DNA of 64,000 bases from Rallus limicola (lineage: Eukaryota > Chordata > Aves > Gruiformes > Rallidae), in NCBI GenBank assembly GCA_022605955.1, contig JAKCOZ010000032.1, positions 6,820,001 through 6,884,000 on the forward strand. The letters run 5' to 3'. The translations under genes and the position numbers were made by a program. The notes below the pieces were generated by a model that had not been told where the DNA came from, made no database searches, and saw nothing but the letters and a program-made list of their open reading frames with translations. Positions within the stretch are counted from its first letter, which is position 1, and every line of letters starts with the position of its first letter. Below, one piece after another: positions 37,223-48,383 of this stretch.

Positions 37223-37275
37223 TCCAATTGAAGTCAATGGAATTATTTCCACTGACTCCTGCTGACATTCATCCA
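37223..37275. repeat. Possible remnant of an ancient amniote interspersed repeat
   Basis: AATTGAAGTCAATGGAATTA, followed by CCACTGACTCCTGCTGAC, resembles a palindromic motif (TTGAAGTCAATGG...CCATTGACTTCAA) that is widespread in reptile and bird genomes. Identification is from memory of the motif, and the repeat family is not named. Confidence 0.3.
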
Positions 37276-39363
37276 TGCCCTAAATTCTTTAATAATCAAA
37301 GGAGGAGTCTCTGTGTAGCACTACAGGACCAGATTCACAGAGTCAAATAAACTGCTTTCAGTACGTATTAAATTAACCATTTGGCTCTGGCTTTCCTCAG
37401 CAGACTGGTTTAAACACTAAAATTTAAGGTACCACTGCTAAATTGCCTTAAACCATGAAGGTACTATGTCATGAAGAACCTAAAAGATTTCAATTCAGGA
37501 CGGTTCCTTTCTCCAGGTATTTTGTAACTGCAGGTCCCTATCAATTAGGTCTGGATCTTTCTGTGATTCTGTAGGCACACAGTCTTGTTTAGATAAGAAA
37601 CCAAAGTTGTATTTTGCTCAGAATGGGGTCACTACTACAGCTGTCAGGGACCTTCAGAGGACACACGGTCCATTCCTGTGCAGGAAAGGTGGCAACAGCT
37701 GCTCCTGAGAGGGGTTTGGTTTGTCTCTCCTGCTTCTAACAGGTTTCCACGGGACCCACACAACTTGAGGCAGATTATTTCAGTGCTTATTCATCCCTGC
37801 AGAAAAATTCAACAGCTTGTCCTAGCATCTAACCTTACAAAAATCCTAATCTCACACTTAATGGAGAGAAGAATTGTTTTTTCTTCTATGAAAACCAATC
37901 CAATTTGCATATTGTGCATTTGCATTAATTATTGGCTGGAGGGTGCTGTAACAAAATCACAAAACCAGTGAGTGTGGGTCAAGTGAAGTTCCCTTATGAC
38001 TGCTGGAGGGGAAAAGGAATGGTCTCACATTGATACTGAGTACATGGGGAATTAAGAGTGAGGCTGTGGGAATTTGGAACAGGCCTACTCTCCAACAGCA
38101 GATGAGAAAACCTGGCTTTCCACAGCCCAGAACTAGTTTCCAGTACAAAAACAGCTACCAAGAAAAGTGGCTATCAACTTCCATGATGGAGATGACTTAG
38201 ACAAAATGAAGATAATCTCTTTTCTATACTTCCAGAGCTCAGCACTCTATCAGCTGTACCGGTGGAAATCACTTAAAATGCAAACACTTTCCTCCAGCTT
38301 TCCCAGCTCAGCAGACCCGAATAGAAATTCATCCAGTCCCAGAGCTGAGAAACGAGCAAAAATTTTAATGGCCCCTTCAGATGAAACAGCTGCATATGCA
38401 CACTCATGTAGAGAATCACCTTGAAGAAATGATCAAACACTGGTAATGGTATAAAATAATTCCCCAGAAAAGGTTTTGTTGTTTTGATTAAAGTGTAAAA
38501 TGTTATCCGTGAGGGGTGAAGAAATGGTCCCCTTAAAAGCAAGCGTTATTTTCTGAAGTTAATTACAAAAGGTACAAATATTGGCACAGATTTCAAAAGA
38601 TGCCCTTCACCCGTGCACTAAGAGAGCTGTATGCCAGATTCCACCAAGGTAAGGAAGGAAGAGAAGGAAAACAAGAGAAAACCGGCGTTATCAGAGGAAC
38701 AGAGGTCCCTGGACCTCTAAAGCACTTAGCAGAACCTGGAGACAGGAGCACAGGGGGCATAGAAAGAGAGATAATGGCTCCTCTGCACAAGCAATCCCAA
38801 AGCAGGAGGCCTTTTATCACCAGTTTCCGTGAAAAATAAAGATGAGATAAAGCTGAAATGCCCCTCTAACTAAGAAAAAAAAATTAGACTGTCTGGATTT
38901 TTAAGATAATCTGACTTGCAAATTGCCTAGAAAAAAATTCAAGCTGGAGACTCAATTCCTAAATTAAATCCCCCCAAACTGCTGCCTGGGATTGGTCTGG
39001 GTTTCTCATTTGCATGCAGTTCTACTGCCACAATGAAGTAGAGGAGATAAAACAACAAAGCCACGAACAAAAATTGTTTTCCGCAGCAGTTCTGCTGAGG
39101 ATTTTCTTTTCTTTCCTATTCCCTCCTGAAGGAACATAATGTGTGTGACATATGTAGAATTCTTGTAGAGGCATTTTGGTCTGAATAAAATTAGCTGCTT
39201 GAAGAAGGGCAACATCAAAATCAGTAAAAAGCGGCAGGATCTAGTAAGACAAAGTATAACGCTGCCACCCCTGGGGGGCAAAGGCTGGCCCCCCAAAATA
39301 CCCATTCACAGTTAGAAAGTAGAGATGCTCCAGTGTAGGAAGTTAGGTATTATTTTTTCTGTA
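37276..39363. other. Non-coding sequence, possibly with an old CR1 remnant
   Basis: No gene was recognised. Around 37645-37700, CAGGGACCTTCAGAGGACAC and following bases weakly resemble a very old minus-strand CR1 3' region, but the match is too poor to call. A purine-rich tract lies at 38645-38690. Confidence 0.4.
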
Positions 39364-40114
39364 AAGTCTTGCACCTGGGGAGGAACAACCGACTGTATCA
39401 GTACAGGCTGGGGGATGACCTGCTGGAAAAGAGCTCTGTGGAGAAGGACCTGGGGGTCCTGGTTGATGACAGGTTGGCCATGAGCCAGCAGTGTGCACTG
39501 GTGGCTAAGAGAGACAATGGGATCCTGGGGTGCATCAGGAAGAGTGTGGCCAGCAGGTCGAAGGAAGTGATCCTCCCCCTCTGCTCTGCGTTGGTCAGGC
39601 CACACCTGGAGTGTTGTGTCCAGTTCTGGGCTCCCTGGGATAAAAAAGACAGGGACCTTCTGGAGAGAGTCCAGAGAAGGGCAACGAAGATGATGAAGGG
39701 CCTGGAACATCTCCCCTGTGAGGAAAGGCTGAGTGAGCTGGGGCTGTTCAGCCTGGAGAAAAGAAGACTTAGGGGGGACCTAATTAGTGTCTATAAATAT
39801 CTTAGACTTGGGATGCAGGGGGAATTGGCCAGCCCCTTTTCAGTGTCTGTGGGGACAGGACAAGGGGCAATGGCTGTAAGCTGGAGCATAGGAAGTTCCG
39901 CACCAACATGCGGATGAACTTTTCCCCAATGAGGGTGAGGGAGCAGTGGAATAGGCTGCCCAGGGAGGTGGTGGAGTCTCCTTCTCTGGAGATATTCAAG
40001 TCTCATCTGGATGCCTATCTATGCAATATGAGATAGGGAGCTGCTTTGGCAGGGGGGTTGGACCTGATGATCTCTTGAGGTCCCTTCCAACCCCTAAGAT
40101 TCTGTGATTCTGTG
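39364..40114 (+). mobile_element. CR1 LINE, 5'-truncated, C-terminal ORF2 plus 3' end
   Basis: The only plus-strand copy of the subfamily represented at 17, 50 and 60 kb. A frame at 39369-39917 (182 codons, open at its 5' end) carries [35 protein letters not shown] and [15 protein letters not shown], the C-terminal region of CR1 ORF2. The frame is lost near the end of the coding part. The element ends in the canonical ATTCTGTGATTCTGTG tail. It starts abruptly in the GTCTTGCACCTGGGGAGGAA segment, so endonuclease and reverse transcriptase are missing. Confidence 0.94.
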
Positions 40115-40570
40115 CATTGTAAAGGGCAGCAGAGTACAAGTGAGAAAACAGCCAGCCTGAACTGAATCTGGTCCAGATCGTTCCCTGGCTGCATGTGAGC
40201 AGTTTGTTACCCCAACTCCTTGGGACTGGAAGCCCAGACTTCACCGGTTATCACTGAACCTGTGAATTGCATGACTCAGCTCCATGTTTTGATTTACTAG
40301 AGAGAATCTCTGCCGCAGAGGTTTGATATGAACAGTCATATTTAAAAATTAAAGGCTGTTTTCAAGACTCTATTCCAATGTTTACTCAACTACTTCTGTT
40401 TCCATGGACATTCCTGGTTACCAATGTGCCTGAACCAGAACAGTTTCAAAGCACTAATACAGAAATGAGTTAGTGCAGTCAAAAGCCTAATCATGGGGTA
40501 ATTCAAGAGAATGGTAATTGAAAAAATGCTCAGCAGAACTGACCATGTTATATGGGGTGGGAGGTGCAGC
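40115..40570. other. Short unique spacer between two CR1 elements
   Basis: Nothing was recognised in this block. Confidence 0.5.
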
Positions 40571-40835
40571 ATGTCGCACTCTTCTCCCATGTAAGAAGCA
40601 ACAGGACAAGAGGAAATGGCCTCAAATTAAGAAAAATGTCTTCACCAAAAGAGGTGTCAAGCCCTGGAACAGGCTGCCCAGCGAAGTGGTGGAGTAACCA
40701 GCCCTGGAGGTATCTACAACAGGTGTAGATGGGGTACTGAGGGACACTGTTTAGTGACAGGCTTGGCAGTGCTGGGTTTAGGGTTAGACTCAATGATCTT
40801 AAAGGCCTTTTCCAACCTAAACAATTCTGTGACTC
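40571..40835 (+). mobile_element. CR1 3' end, different subfamily
   Basis: CTTCTCCCATGTAAGAAGCA, AGGACAAGAGGAAATGGCCT, GGAACAGGCTGCCCAGCGAA and TGATCTTAAAGGCCTTTTCC are hallmark CR1 3' sequences. The element ends near AATTCTGTGACTCT. Its 5' part is truncated, leaving no coding sequence. It differs from the subfamily at 39364 by the AACAGG...ATTAAGAAAAATGTCTT stretch. Confidence 0.9.
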
Positions 40836-40849
40836 TAAATGGTTCTATA

Positions 40850-40925
40850 CAAGGCCCCGATCCCGCATGATTAAAGGTAATGGGACTTTTGTCATTGACT
40901 TTCAATGAGCATTGGAATGAGCCCC
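40850..40925. repeat. Possible ancient amniote palindromic repeat remnant
   Basis: Contains AGGCCCCGATCCCGCATG, TAATGGGACTTTTGTCATTG and GACTTTCAATGAGC, an imperfect dyad of the kind common in turtle, crocodile and bird DNA. It abuts the CR1 end at 40835. The family name is not certain. Confidence 0.35.
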
Positions 40926-43389
40926 AAGGTAGCAGCTATTGGAAAGGGCAGCTGCTTAAAATTTTTATAGCACTTCTACTTGAGAGCCATCAGAATAAAA
41001 CATACGTTACAGGCAGAGCCATCCTTGGATGCAAACGTGCATGTGCACACACACGGAGCTTTAATTTTTCTCAGGCTTTTGTAGCTGCAAATGTCTACAG
41101 ATTCAACAGGTCCCTTCAGAAGCACTGCCAGAATTTTAAATTAGCAACTAGTCGGCCTCAAGGACAGTGGTTTTGGTGCTGGCAACATCCAAGGTCAGTA
41201 ATTTCAGACTCAGTTCAAGTCCTTGGTATTTCCTTCACTGCATCACAAGGTTCCCACCCCGCATCCCTGGAAGCCCTTTAACTGTTCTTCTAGTTCAGCT
41301 CAGCTGCTGACTCTTAGTAGCCTGAAATCTGAACATAAGAGATGGCACCAAACCAGCCTTGGGCTGATTACTTTTGTCAGTAACTACATTAATCCAGACC
41401 ACACATTCAGGTTTTGACACAGGCTTTCAAGTGCACAACTGCAAAAGGGAATAGTCAGAAAGCTGAAAGGTTTTAGCTCCTCCAAGAAACTCTCTGCTTA
41501 CAATGCAGGGGTTAACAGCTGGGTTCCTGGTTCAGCACACCATGGCAAAGGTGAATCCCCCTGAGTTAATGTTGAAGAGAAGGTAGCTATGCAGCCTTAA
41601 GATTTACTAAAGGAAAGTGTTATTAATGGCCAATGCATGCTGTATTTGTGGAAGCACGAGGAGGAGGAGGAGGAGGAGGAGGAGGAGGAGGAAAGAAGCA
41701 GAGGTACAAGTCATAAGATTTGAGGAAAAGTCTCGTTGCCTTTCTTAAGCTGTTCAGAACATGTTTGACCATCTTGTTCATAAACCAGCCCCAACCATCT
41801 CCCAGTGATCAAATTAACAACTTAAGTTTTCTTCTCCTATCCCAACAACCAACCAACCATGCCCTACATTTTCTCTGTCACTGTTTTTAGCTCAGGCTTT
41901 GCAGTGCATTTCTTTGTCTCTGAAAAAGCGTAAGTAACAAACAAGGAGAGAGGTAGCTTTCCAAATGCTGACTCATGAAATATTTCCTATAGTAAGCCTC
42001 AATTCTCATCCAGAAATGAAGGGGATGATGAAATCAAAAGATCCCAGCTTAATGACAGATACTATAAGACTTTAACTTCATATAAAATACTAGACTGTAT
42101 CCAGGAATCAGCCTTTTTTCCTTGTCAATATCTGCTAGAATAATATATTGCTGTATTAATAACATAGTATATTAGTAATATAGTACATTTAAATACGGTC
42201 TTAATGCAAAACTACTTTTGTTTTGATGCCTGCAGTATTCCAGCATATTTCAGTATATTAATAGCACATTGCTTCTATGTTTATTGCTGGGAAACAAGAC
42301 AAACCAGCCAGTTTTGTAACAGAAAGAGTTATTACACTATAATGTCAAAGCATCAGCTGTTTGCCTTCCAAATTTTTGGTAGGTAAATGCTCTTAATGTT
42401 CCCCCTCCCCTTTTTTTCTTCTTATATTAAATAACTTTGTTTTAAATTAAGTAATATATTTTAAATATGAAAACTTTCTATACATACAGTTATACTCATT
42501 CAAAAATCCCAGCCTTACACCATCTTTCCCAGTTTTGTTTAGATTTCAAGAGCTGGGGATTTGCAATTTTCCTGATCCTTTCAGTTTCCTTCCTTCCTGC
42601 CTGCTTTCCTCCCTCCCTCCTTCCACAAGGCATCCATCTGTGATATTTCTAACAATATCCCATTAACTAAAAGGCAGACAATTTTGTTTCTTCTGCCCTC
42701 CTCTCAAACTTACTCTGTGGGAGAGAAAGCAGCCTTCACAATCTCAAACACTAAGTATAGAAATGAATACTTAATGGAAGAAGGCTCAAAGAATACTGAC
42801 AGCTGATAGCACTATGCCCCACATTCAGAAAGCACATCCATCCTCACTAGTCAAGGGAAGCCAGGGACACCAAGGCTGCTCCTGGTCTCCTGCTTATGCA
42901 GGATGATCATGGACATGAACTGCTGAGAAATTCATATGCTACTTTGAGACGACTTGACCAGAGATGTACCAGCCCTGGTACATTCTGAAATGTATTTTCA
43001 ATGTTTGTTTTTTTTTATTTCCAAGTGAGTCAGGGGTTGCTAACAATCCTGTGACTTCTCTGTTTCATGAAGAGCAGCAATGTGCTACCCAAGAGGTTAT
43101 TATTCCAAAATATGAAACAGAGCTACTGTAATAATCTTCATTCTTCTTCATGCGTTGCACTTCATATTAATGCGTTTTCTCCTTGGGTTTTAGGTACATA
43201 GTTGTTTACCATTTGCATTTCATTTTATTTCTAATAGTCATTGATGGGTTTTTGATTGTAGCATTGCATGAAAATTCTGATTTACAGGCAATTTAGTATT
43301 TTTGTAATAAAAATTACAGTACGTTCACAAATTTGAGATGTTTTTAATGGCTACTACTGAAGAACTCTCTCCTCCAAGCCTTTTCATAG
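40926..43389. other. Unique non-coding sequence with microsatellites
   Basis: No gene was recognised. The block includes the GAG repeat listed separately, AT-rich dyads at 42130-42190 and a CCTTCCTT-type pyrimidine tract at 42590-42625. A frame at 40880-41281 (133 codons) crosses the ancient-repeat remnant and has no domain. Confidence 0.45.
41658..41692 (+). repeat. (GAG)n microsatellite
   Basis: About 11-12 uninterrupted GAG units. Confidence 0.95.
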
Positions 43390-43533
43390 CAAATACCTAG
43401 TTCAATGTTAATACCAAAATCACTGTAGAGAGACAGACAAATACCTAGTTCAATGTTAATACCAAAATCACTGTAGAGAGACAGACAAATACCTAGTTCA
43501 ATGTTAATACCAAAATCACTGTAGACAGACTGA
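43390..43533 (+). repeat. 48-bp minisatellite, three copies
   Basis: The unit beginning AAATACCTAGTTCAATGTTA recurs at 43391, 43439 and 43487, an exact 48-bp period. The first two copies appear identical and the third diverges only at its end (GTAGACAGACTGA instead of GTAGAGAGACAGA). High identity implies recent amplification or homogenisation. No coding potential is evident. Confidence 0.95.
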
Positions 43534-44057
43534 CTGCTTGTTACCTGCTGAAAACACAGAATGCCAACTTCTCCACTGGATTTCAGTTGGACACTTTCAG
43601 AGAGAAGGTAATAATTTTTTTTTTAAACTGCTCTCAGTAAATTTTTCTTCCATTAACTTATCCTTATACTGGTTTTACTACATGTAAAATGTTAGTATCC
43701 AGACATATGCATGTATCCTTGCTAGCCTTCACCTTTCAAAACATCATACCTATACACCTGTATTCAGGTAACAGCAGCAAAATCTCTGTGCTCCAAGTCT
43801 AATGATACACATGCTGCTCTGTAGAACTCTAGTGCTGGAGACACATTTCCTGTAAGAGTAAGGAAAGTACAGAAACAGAGGGAGAGAAGAAATAAGCTGC
43901 TTGAAAAGCACTATCCAAACCATACCGCAAGGCAGCGGTACGGCAGTGGCACAGATGAAACATATATTTTGTCAACATCTCAATGTCCTAGTTATGTTAT
44001 ACATCTAGCCAACAGTCTGGCCTATGTCTTCCTCTTCTTCTGGTCACTTGGATTTCA
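43534..44057. other. Unique non-coding spacer
   Basis: Nothing was recognised between the minisatellite and the duplicated segment. Confidence 0.45.
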
Positions 44058-44291
44058 TGCACACTTTCCATCCAAGATGATCTTGCTGAAACTACCTATC
44101 AAACCTTGTCAAGAAACTCATTTGCAGCCTTGTGTTACAGGACAAAAAAAAAAGTATAAAGAAAGAACCCAACTCAGTGATCCTTACGGGTTCCTTCCAA
44201 CTCAGTGTATTCAATGGTTCTGTGATTACTTTTCCATTTTCAGAGAGGTCCCCAAATTATGGGCCCTTCACTAATCATTTTTACTTTGAGG
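44058..44291 (+). repeat. Duplicated segment, copy 1 (contains a short CR1-like insertion)
   Basis: Aligns with 45292-45474 over about 180 shared bp: GATCTTGCTGAAACTACCTA here and GATCTTGCTAAAACTACTTA there, then CCTTGTGTTAC, AAGAAAGAACCCAA and ATTTTCAGAGAGGTCC in the same order. Copy 1 has about 57 extra bp (44173-44228). Either a local duplication or two copies of one unrecognised interspersed repeat would explain the match. No third copy was noticed in the window. Confidence 0.75.
44173..44228 (+). mobile_element. Very short CR1 3' end inserted in the duplicated segment
   Basis: GTGATCCTTACGGGTTCCTT and CCAACTCAG, followed by a degenerate TATTCAATGGTTCTGTGATT, matches the terminal few tens of bases of CR1. 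It is absent at the equivalent position in the paralogous copy at 45.3 kb (GAACCCAA followed directly by AATTCATTTTACATTTTCAG). This fits a CR1 integration truncated to its last 57 bp or so. Confidence 0.65.
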
Positions 44292-45291
44292 TTCACAATA
44301 CCACCAATAAATCTCTCAAGGACTTGGACCTCATCTAGCACTACTGTCTTTATTGGAGTCAGATGTCAAAGTGGAAGAGGTCTGGCTTTGCTAAAAACCC
44401 CATCTGTGTCTGTGAATAAAGAGTAAGCAAAAGCCTACAAACAAACTCCCATGGCAGAAGCAGGAGTTACGCAAGAGTCATCGGAATATTCTGAAAAATT
44501 TCACAAGCCATGAGCATGGCTGGCCACCCCACTGAATGAACAGGGGTTCATCTTTACCCCTATACCAAAGCTGCACATCTGTGCCAGGTGATTTGCAAGC
44601 TCTTAAGTTTCTGTAAGAGGCAGATACTCTTTAACGAGAACTTGGGATGTTTATTTCAAGAGTGAAAAACCCATTCTCGCTTTCCTGTGAAATGTAAAGA
44701 AGGTTGGAAATGGAGGACTTGGCCTCAGGTATAATGTACACATATGGTGTAGAGCAAGGTTCTAGACGGTATCAATGAAAGGCAGCTGACAAAGAATGCT
44801 GATTAAAGAAGATGTATTAGCAAGAGAGAAGCTATTTGAATTGTAACAACACAGACAAAGTGGAAGAAAGTCAGATACACACAAAGGAGGGGAGACCGAC
44901 CACCTTGGATACAAATAGATTACAGCAAGCGCTGTGTGTTCCGTGTAGCTGTTCGCACACCAATTACCCGTGCAGGTGTTTGTCTGATACCTTTCAGACA
45001 CTGTTCACAGACAAAGCACAGGTTTCCCTACATGGTGTGTACCAGTACCCTGTCTGCCACCACACTGAGAAATTGCAGTGTGATACCAGTGCCTGCAAAG
45101 CAGCTTTGCAGCAAAGAAATTTTGTTCTAAAATGCTACTTTGATTTGAATTACAGAATCAAGAAAAAGAGTTTTTGTAGTATATGAACTAGGGATATATA
45201 TTAAGCTGCAAAATCAGGTATATCGAGTTCCAGATTGAATACCTGTCAGGAATTTTGTAACTGAAAACCTAGTTCAGAGATCTAACTACAT
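44292..45291. other. Unique sequence between the paired duplicates
   Basis: No gene was recognised. A frame at 44836-45186 (plus, 116 codons) is cysteine-rich but has no identifiable domain or gene context. Confidence 0.4.
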
Positions 45292-45474
45292 TCTCACATT
45301 TTCTGCCAATGATCTTGCTAAAACTACTTATCAAATCTTGTTAAGAAATGAATTTGTAACCTTGTGTTACCTGACCAGACAAAAGAGATGTAGCAAGAAA
45401 GAACCCAAAATTCATTTTACATTTTCAGACAGGTCCTCGATTTATGGAGCTTACTTCATCATTTTTCATGAAGG
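45292..45474 (+). repeat. Duplicated segment, copy 2 (no insertion)
   Basis: Partner of 44058-44291 in the same orientation, 1.23 kb downstream. It lacks the CR1-like insert and so serves as the empty-site reference. Sequence identity is visibly below that of a recent duplication, with many substitutions and small indels. Confidence 0.75.
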
Positions 45475-47153
45475 AATTATACATACATAATAGTTCTGGT
45501 TTTCAGGATGCTGGTTTTTTCAAAAGAAATGTTCAATGAGAACAAATGACTGGAGTCATAACAGGTTAAATGACTGGAGATGACTGATCTTTGGACTTTT
45601 TTACAGCAATTGAGACATTTGTCACAAACACAGATTTGCTCAGGGAGGAAAAGAAAAAAATTCCTCTGTGGGTTTTATTTCTCAAGGGAAAGTGGATTCT
45701 TCTTAATGAAACCATGGAAGAGTCCCAAGTGTAAGAGTGAGGAGTAAATAAAATAAAAATAAGCTGCTTTCAGAGCAAAGTCAAAATTGAGAAAATGCAG
45801 CTGTTGCCTAGAGATTTCTCTTTATCAAGCAAAGGAGGTAAAAGACTCCCTATGACCTGGTAGCCAACATTCAAAACAGAAAACTGAATTTCTTGGCCTC
45901 CAGAGACTTCTAAGCAGCTCACAAGTCCCTACCACCACCCCACCCCCATGCCTTTAGGGAAGAGTTTACAAGTTATCTTATCAGCCTGTTCCCTAGGAAG
46001 AGCACAAGAGCACCTTATCAGCCCTGGGACTGCCCCTGCTTAGGATGGTGGATTCCCTCCTTAACAGGGGTAAGTAACAACCTAATTCTCTGGATAGAAG
46101 CCTCTCCCAACTACAGACCACTTTGCTCTGGGAACTTCTTCCCAGCCCTCTCATTCTCTTTCTTATCTCTAGCTTCATTTGCTGTAGCCAAAACCGTGCT
46201 GAAGCCTCACACTCTTTCACATAAGAATTTAAGTTTGTATCTTAGAGCCTGCCATGGAAGGGATTTTTGACATCATTAAAACATCCAGATCCTCTACAAA
46301 ATGCTTTTCTAAGGTTGGCTTTGCTGTGTTGCCACATGCTCTAAGCACGAGATGCCTCACAGCAAATAACCTACTGGTCATGGTTAAATGGAACTGAAAT
46401 GTGCAGAATGAGGGGCAGCGTTGCAGCCACCTTACTCAGCACACACACACACAAACACCAGGATAAAATGTGATGTTCTTCTCACTCTTCTAAAAACCTT
46501 GCTGTTGAGCTCAGCACTGATGTACCAACTCTGGACCTTATGACTCCATCAGTGACGTATGGAATGAGGTAACTTTTCAAAATTGTTTCCTCACACGTGA
46601 TTTATTCCCCTAAGTGCCACAGAAGGGGTGGGCACTTACACATCAGTCAGCAGTCTCAACTGCTCCCCTGGTTTGGCAGGAACTAGCACCAGTCAGCAGC
46701 TGACTGGCGATCCTGCTACCCAGGCTGCACGCAAGCAAAGTCAACTGAAGCCAGTGCGCTTCATTTACTGGATACTCCTCAGGCTGGTTTGGGCTTTAGA
46801 ACCACAAAAGCTGATTTAACAATGAGAAGACATTTGGAGAGTGACCTTTGAAGTCTACAGAGAACTGTGCTTTACCTGTTGGGATTACGCACACCTTGAT
46901 CTTTCTTAGATTTAACTGATAAACTTACCCTTATACTTTGTGCCTTTCTGACAAGTGTAGAGAAAAGGCTTTAATTAGTTTTGAAACACTGGTGGTTGCT
47001 TAAGGGGGTATATTATCTTCTCTAAGAAATTACATCAATCATGTTCTACAAGGATCTAGAAATACTATGGCAGTTGTCACCATCCCCTGACAGGGTGAAT
47101 CGAGGAGAGGCAGATGTCACACCACAATTTCTTGCAGAAGTTTGTGCTCTTGA
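45475..47153. other. Unique non-coding sequence
   Basis: No gene or transposon was recognised. A short AC repeat lies near 46440. Confidence 0.45.
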
Positions 47154-47158
47154 GTAAC

Positions 47159-48378
47159 TGTGGTGGGTTTGGCCCTGGCTAGAGGCCAAATGCCCACCAA
47201 GCCGCTCGCTCACTCCCCCCTTCACCCGAAAAGGGGAGAAAATATGTTTTCAGGGGCTTAGGCCCTGAGATAAGGACAGAGGGGTCACTGGGTCACTCTC
47301 CAATTAGTGCAATGGGCAAAACAGACTCAGCACAGAATAAAGGAAAGAAAAGTGATAACTACGACTGATACACCCAGGGAACCGGAACGAGATAAGAGTA
47401 AGAAGCGGCCAGGTCTTACAGCGCCTTCCCCGCACCCCTCCCCTTCTGAGCAAACTCAAACTTCATCACGATTTTACTCCCTTCTTCCCCCCCCAACATG
47501 GCGCGGGGAGGGGCAGGGAATGAAGAGTGGGGTTCAGGCTGTACCAGTTGCTTTCCTTCCCCAGATCTTAACACTTCTACTTCCCCCCACCCCTCGACTC
47601 TTCGCACCCTGAGCTTTAATCATCAATTCGCTCCCTTCTTCCCTCCCATCGCAGCACCAGGAGGGGCAGGGAATGGGGAGTGGGGGGTTTCAGTCCCTTC
47701 CGCCCAAGCTGTCTTCTGTCTCAGCTGGGGGTGGGGGGGGGGCATTACACACACACACACACACACACACTCTCTCACTCTCTTCCCTTGTGGCACCGTG
47801 GGGTCCCACCCACGCGAGAGTCGTATCCAGGAACTTCTGCAGCGTGAGTCCTCTCCATCGGGTTGTCATCTCCTCACCACAGGCCTCTCAGCAGGACTCC
47901 CTTCCACAGGGTTCTGGCATTTGGGCCCGGGCTCCCCCGGCCTGGCTCCCTGCAGAGTCACAAGTCCCCCGGCAAACCTGCTGAGGCGTGGATCAATCTC
48001 TTCACAGCGCTCAGATGTCTCTGCTCCCTGTCCTCATCCATGGGCTGTGAGGGGACATCCCGCTTCACCATGGTCTTCTCCACGAGCTGCAGGGGAAACT
48101 TTCTTTCCACATTCTGTCCCCCCCTCTCCTCCTGGGCCTGGCCTTGGCTATCGCTGCAGCTGGTCACATCTTCCCACTCTGTTCCGGTGGCAAAGTGCCC
48201 CAGCCTGCAGGTTTTTTCTCCAATATGTGATTCCCAGAGGCGCTGTGAATCCATCTGGGGTTGGTCAGAGATAACTTTGGTCATGAATTGACCAGCTCAC
48301 TGTCTGGAACTTGCAACAAACTGTAACTGCTGCTTTGCAAAAGCCATCTCAGCAGCACAGCTACAGCAAACTGCAACA
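47159..48378 (-). mobile_element. Solo LTR, 1.2 kb, ERVL-like avian family
   Basis: The plus strand starts TGTGGTGGGTTTGGCCCTGG and ends AAACTGCAACA. The flanks carry the exact 5-bp duplication GTAAC (47154-47158 and 48379-48383). In the commonly seen form of this family the sense strand ends in CCCACCACA, so the element is assigned to the minus strand. The middle has GC-rich stretches with ACGCGAGAGTC/CACGAGCTGC-type units recalling the degenerate CCACGGG...CTGCAG repeats typical of this LTR, plus an (AC)12 microsatellite. A 258-codon plus-strand frame (47498-48274) lies entirely within it and is antisense LTR sequence, not a gene. No internal viral genes adjoin it. Confidence 0.85.
47747..47770 (+). 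repeat. (AC)12 microsatellite inside the LTR
   Basis: Uninterrupted AC dinucleotides, followed by CTCTCTCACTCTC and preceded by a short G run. Confidence 0.95.
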
Positions 48379-48383
48379 GTAAC

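Noticed and set aside
37645..37850. Possible old minus-strand CR1 piece
   Set aside because: Only scattered short matches to CR1 3' sequence; not enough to call without an alignment.
39312..39710. 132-codon minus-strand frame
   Set aside because: It is the complement of the CR1 ORF2 remnant at 39364-40114.
47498..48274. Longest open reading frame in the window (258 codons, plus strand)
   Set aside because: It lies wholly inside the 1.2-kb LTR, antisense to its likely transcription, and is low-complexity (Ser, Pro, His, Gly). It is not a gene.
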